Below are positions 1 to 5,973 of a DNA stretch of 6,531 nucleotides, one piece after another. Positions within the stretch are counted from its first letter, which is position 1. Each line of letters opens with the position of its first letter. The stretch comes from a bacterium (lineage in GTDB: Bacteria > UBP15 > UBA6099 > DSWB01). The stretch lies in NCBI GenBank assembly GCA_020061125.1, contig JAGUYV010000118.1, positions 1 through 6,531 of the forward strand, written 5' to 3'. The notes beneath the pieces were generated by a model that was not told where the DNA came from, searched no databases, and saw only the letters and a list, made by a program, of their open reading frames with translations. The translations under genes and the position numbers were made by a program.

Positions 1-1277
1 ACCGCCTGCTGGACGATCCGGATTTGCGCGCCCGCCTCACGGCCGCGGGCTTCGAGACCGTGTCCAGCAAATTCTCGCGCCAGCGCATGCTGCAGGAAGT
101 GCTCGATGTTTATACGCGCACCCTTCGCACGAAGTACGGCCTGCTGCAGCCCGTGCGCGCGGCCAGCGCCCTGGACCGGCCCCGCGTGCTCCTGGCCCTG
201 CCCGAACTCGAAGTGGGCGGCGTGGAAACCCATGTTATTGATCTGGCCATCGGCCTCAAGCGACGGGGATACGAGCCGATCGTGGCTTCCAACGGCGGCA
301 AGCTCGTGGAAAAACTCGCCACAGAGAATATCCTTCATGTGGAAGCGCCCATTCATTCCAAGGCGCCCCCCGTGATCGCGTCCATGGTGGGCCGCATGCG
401 CCAGGTGATTCGCGAAAACCGCATCGAGCTCGTGCATGCGCACTCGCGCGTGCCGGCCTGGATCTGCTATCTGGCCATGCGCGGCGAAAAGGGTAACCGT
501 CCCTTTGTGACAACCTGCCACAGCACCTACAGCGTGCATGTGGGCAGCCAGGTCATGACCTGGGGCGACTCCATGATCGCCGTGAGTTCGTTCGTGCGCC
601 AGCACATGCTGCGCAATTTCGGCACCGCGCCGGACCGCATCACCACGGTATACAACGGCGTGTCGCCGGATCTGTATGACGCCGCCCGCGGCAAGGACAT
701 GGCCGCGCGATACAAGAGTGAACTCGGCCTGGACAACGGAACCCGCGTGGTGGGCATGGTCGCATCCCTCACCCCGCGCAAAGGCTACGCGTATTTCATC
801 CGCGCGGCGCAAGCCATTCTTGCGCAGTATCCGAATGTGGTGTTCCTTGGCGTGGGCGGCGGCGTGCAGAAGGACGAACTCGAGGCCATGGCGCGCGAGG
901 TCGGGCTTGCCTCCCGCTTCCGGTTCCTGGGCGTGCGCCAGGATGTGCGCGACCTCATGTACTCCTTCGATATCTTTGTGCTGTCCTCCATGAGCGAGGG
1001 CCTGCCCTATGTGATCCTCGAAGCCATGTGCATGAAGAAACCCATCGTGTCCACCAATGTGGGCGGCATCCCGGAGGCCATCGAGCACGGCGCCAACGGA
1101 CTGCTTGTTCCGCCCAAGGATGTGGACGCCCTGTCCCACAGCATTCTGTCCCTATTGGAGGACACGGACAAGGCCCGCGCCCTGGGCGAAGCCGCTCACC
1201 GGCGCATCGCCGATTCCTTCTCTGTCGAGAAAATGGTGGATCAGACGGAACAAATCTACATGGCCGCGTTCGGGTGA
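1..1277 (+). CDS. Tandem GT4-type glycosyltransferase, 5'-truncated: tail of one GT domain fused to a complete second GT domain
   Basis: The reading frame is open to the left edge (first whole codon at base 3) and ends in TGA at 1275-1277, giving 424 residues in the window. Residues 1-41 look like the C-terminal helices of a GT4 enzyme (LLDDPDLRARL, then KFSRQRM and a final VYTRTL). After a linker of about 18 residues a full GT4 enzyme begins near residue 60: first Rossmann strand and acceptor loop VLLALPELEVGGVETH, then HAHSRVP, TTCHST, VYNGV, the nucleotide-phosphate contacts R259-K260 in LTPRKG, and the E332-x7-E340 motif in EGLPYVILEAM. The family transfers a sugar from an activated donor with retention of configuration, usually at the cytoplasmic membrane. 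Donor and acceptor cannot be read from sequence. A separate start for the second half is possible (ATG 87, GTG 153), but no ribosome site precedes these and no stop divides the halves, so a two-domain protein is preferred. Confidence 0.88.
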   Translation, partial: RLLDDPDLRARLTAAGFETVSSKFSRQRMLQEVLDVYTRTLRTKYGLLQPVRAASALDRPRVLLALPELEVGGVETHVIDLAIGLKRRGYEPIVASNGGKLVEKLATENILHVEAPIHSKAPPVIASMVGRMRQVIRENRIELVHAHSRVPAWICYLAMRGEKGNRPFVTTCHSTYSVHVGSQVMTWGDSMIAVSSFVRQHMLRNFGTAPDRITTVYNGVSPDLYDAARGKDMAARYKSELGLDNGTRVVGMVASLTPRKGYAYFIRAAQAILAQYPNVVFLGVGGGVQKDELEAMAREVGLASRFRFLGVRQDVRDLMYSFDIFVLSSMSEGLPYVILEAMCMKKPIVSTNVGGIPEAIEHGANGLLVPPKDVDALSHSILSLLEDTDKARALGEAAHRRIADSFSVEKMVDQTEQIYMAAFG

Positions 1278-1308
1278 GGGCGGACTGCCGCGGCTCTCAT
1301 CCGCATCG

Positions 1309-1332
1309 CGCTCCCGGAGCGGGCGCATGCGC
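1309..1332 (+). promoter_or_regulatory. Ribosome binding site and two dyads at the start of the second glycosyltransferase gene
   Basis: GGAG at 1316-1319 lies seven bases before the ATG at 1327 and fixes that start. It sits inside a 13-base dyad (CGCTCCCGGAGCG, 1309-1321). The start codon itself lies at the centre of a perfect 10-base palindrome (GCGCATGCGC, 1323-1332). Weak hairpins could partly hide the ribosome site or start codon. In DNA this GC-rich the dyads may also be chance. The ribosome site is well supported; a regulatory role for the dyads is speculation. Confidence 0.5.
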
Positions 1333-2403
1333 ATCCTGCATTTCGTAAACAACATCAATTTGAGCTGGTACAACATGTTCCTCGACACCGTGCGCGAGCA
1401 GGAGGCGCAGGGGCATTTCGTGCGCGTGGTGTTCCCGCCGGGAGGCGTGAACTATAAGCGGCTTCTTGGCGACGGCGTAAATGTGACGCCACTGCCCGTG
1501 CGCAGCAGCAAGCTCGACTACTGGGCCGCGTTCAAGCTGTCGCGCATTCTTGCGGCCGAGCGCATAGATGTGCTGCACGCGCATCTCACGAGCAGCGCGC
1601 AGCTCGGATCCGCAGCCGCGCGCTGGGCCGGGATCCCGTGCGTGGCGTCCGTCCTCAAAATCACGAAAAAGCGCCGGTACATGAGATGCGACATGCTCCT
1701 GCCGTGCTCGGACCATGTTCATGGCGACCTGCGCGCGCAGGGCGTGCCCGAAGCCATGATGCGGCGCGTGTATACGGGCATCAACCTCGAACGGGTTCTG
1801 GCCGGACGCAACCCCGCGGACAGCGCGCGGGCCGAATTCGGATGGGACGGCACGCACAGGGTCATCGGCAGCGTGGCGCGCCTCGTGCCCATGAAAGGGC
1901 ATACGCACCTGCTCGACGCCGCGGCGATTGTCCTCGAAAAGCATCCCGAGGCCCGGTTTCTGATCGTGGGCGACGGAGAACTGCGGCCCTCTCTTGAAGA
2001 CCAGGCGCGCCGCCTGGGCGTGGCGGACAAAACCGCGTTCGCGGGCACGCGCCTGGACCTGCCCCGCATCTTGAACGCCATGGACATTTCGGCCCTGGCC
2101 TCGGTTGACAAAGAGGGACTACCCGTGATTCTGGTCGAATCGTGCCTGTTCGAGAAGCCCGCCGTCATGAGCGATGTGGCCGGGATCCGCGAGATCATCC
2201 GGCATGGGGAAACCGGGTGGCTGGCGCCGCCGCGGGATCATGAAGCCCTGGCGGCGGCCCTGTGCGACGCCCTGGACGATCCGGTCCGCGCCGCATCCAT
2301 GGCGAGAGCCGCGCGAGACCTGGCCGCGCGCGAGTTCGATGTGCGCAATACCGCCTCACAGATGCAGGAGGTCTACGAACAGCTTGTGAGGACATCCCGG
2401 TGA
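1327..2403 (+). CDS. GT4-family glycosyltransferase, stand-alone
   Basis: This 358-residue protein is a normal length for a single GT4 enzyme (GT-B fold, retaining). It opens with the first Rossmann strand MRILHFVNN, then shows VLHAHLTSSAQLG, a CSDHV segment, VYTGINLERV, and the donor-binding SVARLVPMKG with R185 and K190 as likely diphosphate contacts. GDGEL, the FAGTR loop, the catalytic-region motif E263-x7-E271 (EGLPVILVE) and the helical tail ending in YEQLV complete the fold. It lacks the Gly-Gly acceptor loop of its upstream neighbour; NNINLSWYN takes that place, so the acceptor probably differs. ATG 1327 is chosen for its ribosome site and because the protein then begins at the first strand. 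It follows the fused glycosyltransferase by 49 bases on the same strand, so co-transcription and action in the same glycan pathway are likely. The sugar and linkage are unknown. Confidence 0.9.
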   Translation: MRILHFVNNINLSWYNMFLDTVREQEAQGHFVRVVFPPGGVNYKRLLGDGVNVTPLPVRSSKLDYWAAFKLSRILAAERIDVLHAHLTSSAQLGSAAARWAGIPCVASVLKITKKRRYMRCDMLLPCSDHVHGDLRAQGVPEAMMRRVYTGINLERVLAGRNPADSARAEFGWDGTHRVIGSVARLVPMKGHTHLLDAAAIVLEKHPEARFLIVGDGELRPSLEDQARRLGVADKTAFAGTRLDLPRILNAMDISALASVDKEGLPVILVESCLFEKPAVMSDVAGIREIIRHGETGWLAPPRDHEALAAALCDALDDPVRAASMARAARDLAAREFDVRNTASQMQEVYEQLVRTSR

Positions 2404-2467
2404 TGACGCCTGGCGTTCGAACATGCCGGGGAAGCGTGTCCAGCGCGGCGCCCATCAGAAAAACTGC

Positions 2468-2471
2468 GGGG
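2468..2471 (+). promoter_or_regulatory. Weak ribosome binding site deciding the radical SAM start
   Basis: GGGG lies eight bases before ATG 2480. An in-frame ATG at 2423 would add 19 residues (MPGKRVQRGAHQKN and on) that look like translated spacer, and it has no purine-rich site before it. Starting at 2480 gives MRVVFINP, the usual first strand of B12-binding-type domains. Confidence 0.45.
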
Positions 2472-2479
2472 TTTGCGAA

Positions 2480-4021
2480 ATGAGAGTCGTTTTCATCAAT
2501 CCGACAAACTACATTTACTCCTACGGGCTTCGCTGCCTCGTGTCATATATTGAATCCCGCGGCCACAGCGTGAAGATCATTTTTATGCCCATAGCTCCGC
2601 TTGGAGAGTATGTCCGTCCGCAAATCCGGTACAATTACCCTGCCGCTGTTTACAAAGCGCTGGACGAACACCTTGCAGAAGCCGATGTCGCGGGCTTGTC
2701 GTTTGTCACAAATTTCTTTGGCCAGGCGAGGTTCATTTCCAAGCATATCAAAGACCGGTTTCCGAATCTTCCAGTCGTTTGGGGCGGCATTCACGCGACC
2801 GGATTGCCGGAGAAATCTCTTGAATATTGCGACATCGTGTGCGCGGGCGAAGGGGAAACCGGCTTCACGGAACTCCTGGACCGGATGGACCGCGGCGAGG
2901 ATATTTCCACATGTCCCAACATGTGGATGTACAGGAACGGCCGCATCGTTTCCAATCCTCCGGCGCCCATGATTCAGGATCTGGACGCCTGTCCGTTTCC
3001 GTTCTTCGATTCATCCCGCGAGTTTTTAAGCGTGCAGGACGGCATTGCGCCCATTGACGAAGACCTGCGCCGGTTGAGCATGGTTTTCCCGGCGGAGTAT
3101 TTCAAGCTGCCGAGCGAGAACGCCTACATGGGCATGACGCTTTCGTCCCGCGGCTGTCCGTATCATTGCACATACTGCTGCAACAACCTGCTGCTGTTGC
3201 TGTACCGTGACGGCGGCGCCAAACTGCTGCGGCGCAGAAGCGCCGCCGTGGTCGTGGACGAACTGGCGGAGATCAAGCGCAAAATGCCTTTCGTTTCCTT
3301 CATCGCTCTCATGGACGACGATTTCTGCGCGACCAGAACCGGGTACATCCGGGAATTCGCTGCGCTATACAAAGAGAAAATCGGACTGCCTTTCAAATGC
3401 AACGCCACCCCGGCATCGGTGACGCGCGAAAAAATTGACATTCTCAAGGACGCCGGGCTGATTTCCGTGGAAATGGGCATTCAATCCGCCAGCGAACGCA
3501 TCAACCGGGAAATATATAAGCGCAGGTTTGACAAAGAAAAATTTCTGTCCGCCGCCCGGCTGATCCACCAGGCGGGCGTCAACACCTGTTACGATGTGAT
3601 TCTCGACAATCCTTTCGAGACCGTTGCGGAGAAAGTCGAAACCATCAGATACCTGGGCGAAGTTCCCAAGCCGTGCATATTGAGCTGTTTTTCGCTCACA
3701 TTTTTCCCGGGCACGGAGATGTATCACATGGCCAAAGATGCAGGCTTGATCCAGGACGAGGAAGAAGAAATTTTCAATAAAAAAAATATCACCGTGTACA
3801 TCGAAAAGGAGCCGTACATTAAGTTTCTGATGATGAACGCGGCATCCACGCGCTTTGACACGGATCGGCGGCCCTGGACCCGAGGCATTCTCCGCGCGCT
3901 TTCCTCAAAGCCCGCGCTGTTCCTTCTCAACCGCCGCTATTTCGGCAGTATCCTGTGGCCCCTATTAAGCGCATTCCAAGAAGCCGTCTCGAAGCTAATG
4001 CCAGCTAAAAAATCCCTATAA
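2480..4021 (+). CDS. Radical SAM protein with N-terminal B12-binding-like domain
   Basis: This is a 513-residue protein of the BchE/methyltransferase-like class. The N-terminal 150 residues resemble a cobalamin-binding Rossmann domain: first strand VVFINP, a GLRCLVSYIESRGHSV helix, VWGGIHAT (101-107), and GEGET (123-127). The DxHxxG lower-ligand motif is absent, as is common in this class. The radical SAM core follows: C226-x3-C230-x2-C233 in RGCPYHCTYC for the 4Fe-4S cluster, with an extra Cys at 234. MDDDF (278-282), EMGIQSASE (331-339), DNPFET (376-381) and FFPGTEM (408-414) are typical barrel motifs. The last 50 residues include a hydrophobic stretch (PALFLL, then FGSILWPLL) that could touch the membrane. 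Such proteins use a 5'-deoxyadenosyl radical for methyl transfer to unactivated carbon, ring formation or rearrangement; the reaction here cannot be named. Its place after two glycosyltransferases suggests a glycan, lipid-carrier or lipid substrate. Base composition is lower in GC than its neighbours. Confidence 0.88.
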   Translation: MRVVFINPTNYIYSYGLRCLVSYIESRGHSVKIIFMPIAPLGEYVRPQIRYNYPAAVYKALDEHLAEADVAGLSFVTNFFGQARFISKHIKDRFPNLPVVWGGIHATGLPEKSLEYCDIVCAGEGETGFTELLDRMDRGEDISTCPNMWMYRNGRIVSNPPAPMIQDLDACPFPFFDSSREFLSVQDGIAPIDEDLRRLSMVFPAEYFKLPSENAYMGMTLSSRGCPYHCTYCCNNLLLLLYRDGGAKLLRRRSAAVVVDELAEIKRKMPFVSFIALMDDDFCATRTGYIREFAALYKEKIGLPFKCNATPASVTREKIDILKDAGLISVEMGIQSASERINREIYKRRFDKEKFLSAARLIHQAGVNTCYDVILDNPFETVAEKVETIRYLGEVPKPCILSCFSLTFFPGTEMYHMAKDAGLIQDEEEEIFNKKNITVYIEKEPYIKFLMMNAASTRFDTDRRPWTRGILRALSSKPALFLLNRRYFGSILWPLLSAFQEAVSKLMPAKKSL

Positions 4022-4032
4022 GTCTTCCGCGC

Positions 4033-4050
4033 CAGGGATGTTTGCCCCTG
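4033..4050. terminator. Short hairpin between convergent genes, possible weak terminator
   Basis: CAGGG (4033-4037) and CCCTG (4046-4050) can pair as a five-base stem around an eight-base loop, in the 47 bases between the two convergent stop codons (4022-4068). There is no T-run on either strand, so it does not look like a standard intrinsic terminator. A small palindrome GCATATGC (4058-4065) lies next to it. Nothing else is visible in this gap. Confidence 0.15.
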
Positions 4051-4068
4051 TGTGCACGCATATGCGGT

Positions 4069-5934
4069 TCAGTGCATGTATCCCAGGGTCTTCAGGTGGT
4101 GTTTGAGAGAGCGCGAAGACTTCGACGCACCGCCATGTCTCTTAGAGGCCGCACGCGAAGATTTGCGAAGGGCAAGCGCTTCATCACGGAATGCCGAGGC
4201 CCGCGCGGGCATGGACTCGGACAAATCGTTGCGCTCGCCAGGATCCGAGGCAAGGTCAAACAGCCGAAACTCATCATGAACCGCATCAAAAATGAATTTC
4301 ATATTGCCGCGGCGCATGGCGATAAGTTCCGCATCGAGTTTTGAGAGATCGAACCGTGCGCCCCAGGTCACCGATGCAATCGGCGCAGCGGATTCCCGGC
4401 CCGAAAACAGCGTGGTGCGGCGGCCCGCGGCGCCTTTTGGCGGCGCGCCCTGCCAAGCAAGCAATGAAGGCAGAAGCTCCATCAGAGAATGCGGCTCGGG
4501 TACGCGCGAGCCGGCCTCGAGGCCGGGCGGCAGCGCGCCCCACATAATCATTGGCACATGCACAAGCTCCTGGAAAAGCATGCTTGTGTGCTTCACATGG
4601 CCATGTTCCAGAAACTGTTCGCCATGGTCCGCAGTGATGATTACAAGCGTGTTGTCCAGATACCCCTCCGCATCGAGGATTTCAAAAAGATGGCCGAGCC
4701 ACCTGTCCGTGAATGCGACTTCCTGCATATACAGGGCCTTGAGGTAAGCGGCATTTTCCGGCTTGACGGCGTTGCGCGCGTCCAGTCCCTTTTCCGCATA
4801 ATTGATATGAATGAAATTGGGGTCCGCGATCATTCCGGCGGGGCGTCCGTTGCGGGCCAGGTCCGGCACGGTGTCCGGAGAAAAATAAGGGTCATGAGGA
4901 TCTATGAGTTGCAGATAAAGGAAAAAGGGGCGAGGCAGCCCGAAAGCCTGAACATGCGAGCGCACCTCGTTCACCATGACCGGCGCAGGCGGCCAGAACC
5001 GGTCCCGGAAGAAATCGAATCCTGTCTCGAATTTGTTCTCGCTGCTGATGATGGAGTTTGCGGAAAACCCGATGGTGAAGAAACCCGCGTCATGAAAATT
5101 CTTGATGAGGCTGATGCCGCTGTTCCACTGGCTGAACGCCTCTGCGTTGGCCTCATAGGGATCGGCGCCGGAAAAGAGCGAAGCAATGGAAATGTGCGTG
5201 ACGGCGGAGGGGGCCGTGACGCTTTCGAACACCACTCCTTCCCGGGCCAGGCGGTCCAGAAACGGCGTTTCTCCGGTGCGCGCGCCGTATGCGCCCAGAG
5301 CATCGGCGCGCAGGGTGTCCACAAGAACAAGGATGATGCCCGGAGCGCGGCGAGGTTCGGGCTGCGGCGCACCGGTGCGGCCAGGCCCCGCGACGGCCTT
5401 GGCAAACCAGCTTTCGCCTTCAAGTTTTTTACGCAGGGACGCAATGTCCGCTCCCATGTCCGCGGCGTCGTGGGCGAGCAGATCGAGCGCCGTGCCATAA
5501 CAGGAGTTTTCCATGGGCGCGCCCACCGAGAACAGCAGGGATTCATAGCAGGAGCGCAGAGTCAGCTCCATGGACATCTGAAGCCCTGCATATCGGATGA
5601 GCAACGCGCGCATTTTCGCGATTTCAGGGTCTCCGGCCTGAAGCGCGCCGGCGCGCCCCTCGAATGCAGAGAGCTTCATTATGCGATCCCGGTGGTTGTT
5701 GCGAAAAAGGGAATGCGCTCCGGGGGTTCGGGCGCGCATGGCGGCCAGGTCGCGGTTCAGCTCCTCGCGGAGCGCGCGCACGCCGCCGATCACATCCTCT
5801 GCGGTTTCCAGAGCGGGCTGCGCGCCCTTGTCCGCTTCACGCGCGCGCAGGTCGGCAAAGAGCAACAGCGCGGCCAAAATGGTGAGCGCAAGCAACAGGG
5901 CGGTGGTCCGGCGGGGGCGGGGCGTTCCGGGCAT
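4069..5934 (-). CDS. Membrane-anchored sulfatase-fold hydrolase or transferase with a Thr nucleophile
   Basis: This 621-residue protein belongs to the alkaline phosphatase/sulfatase superfamily. Arginines near the N-terminus followed by one hydrophobic helix (about 11-27) predict a single anchor with the rest outside the cytoplasmic membrane. Residues 30-185 are mostly helical and hold the protein's only two cysteines (C129, C145). The catalytic domain starts at IILVLVDTLRAD (metal ligand D206), then PFLDRLAREGVVF, the nucleophile segment APSAVTHISIASLFSG, DPHDPY (345-350), ITADHGE (D436, H437), HVKH (446-449) and a sulfatase-like end, LKTLGY. Against the sulfatase CxPxR motif, T246 occupies the Cys/Ser position and I250 the Arg position, so formylglycine cannot form. 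A phosphodiesterase or phosphotransferase role, or an atypical sulfatase, fits better than a classic sulfatase. ATG 5934 is chosen because the anchor begins just after it. There is no Shine-Dalgarno, and an extended -10 promoter lies directly upstream. It follows the regulator gene by 35 bases. Confidence 0.88.
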   Translation of the reverse strand: MPGTPRPRRTTALLLALTILAALLLFADLRAREADKGAQPALETAEDVIGGVRALREELNRDLAAMRARTPGAHSLFRNNHRDRIMKLSAFEGRAGALQAGDPEIAKMRALLIRYAGLQMSMELTLRSCYESLLFSVGAPMENSCYGTALDLLAHDAADMGADIASLRKKLEGESWFAKAVAGPGRTGAPQPEPRRAPGIILVLVDTLRADALGAYGARTGETPFLDRLAREGVVFESVTAPSAVTHISIASLFSGADPYEANAEAFSQWNSGISLIKNFHDAGFFTIGFSANSIISSENKFETGFDFFRDRFWPPAPVMVNEVRSHVQAFGLPRPFFLYLQLIDPHDPYFSPDTVPDLARNGRPAGMIADPNFIHINYAEKGLDARNAVKPENAAYLKALYMQEVAFTDRWLGHLFEILDAEGYLDNTLVIITADHGEQFLEHGHVKHTSMLFQELVHVPMIMWGALPPGLEAGSRVPEPHSLMELLPSLLAWQGAPPKGAAGRRTTLFSGRESAAPIASVTWGARFDLSKLDAELIAMRRGNMKFIFDAVHDEFRLFDLASDPGERNDLSESMPARASAFRDEALALRKSSRAASKRHGGASKSSRSLKHHLKTLGYMH

Positions 5935-5943
5935 GATGAAGGT

Positions 5944-5973
5944 ATTATAGCAATTCCGGCGGAAAACGGTCAG
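5944..5973 (-). promoter_or_regulatory. Extended -10 promoter for the sulfatase-fold gene, predicting a leaderless mRNA
   Basis: Read on the minus strand, the gap holds TGCTATAAT: a perfect -10 hexamer (5949-5944) with the TGn extension. CTGACC (5973-5968) lies 18 bases further upstream and matches four of six bases of the -35 consensus; it overlaps the regulator's stop codon. Normal spacing puts the transcription start at about 5937, three bases before ATG 5934. No Shine-Dalgarno is present in this interval, which agrees with a leaderless message. The motif is seen directly; its use as a promoter is inference. Confidence 0.6.

Noticed and set aside
1297-1944. Open frame of 215 codons on the minus strand
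   Set aside because: It lies antisense within the second glycosyltransferase and has no domain; its His/Arg/Ala-rich composition is typical of a shadow frame.
2423-2479. In-frame N-terminal extension of the radical SAM protein from ATG 2423
   Set aside because: The added 19 residues do not fit the family, there is no ribosome site before this ATG, and the normal first strand begins at ATG 2480.
3779-3786. Run of eight A bases in the radical SAM gene as a slippage or frameshift site
   Set aside because: The reading frame continues intact into family-typical sequence and a sensible C-terminus, and no stimulatory structure or useful alternative frame was seen. The run encodes Asn-Lys-Lys-Asn in an AT-richer stretch.
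4553-4575. Possible sigma-54 promoter (TGGCAC-like) in view of the NtrC-like regulator
   Set aside because: The spacing from GG to GC is off by one and the -12 part does not match TTGC. It also lies inside the sulfatase-fold coding region. No convincing -24/-12 element was seen in the gaps.
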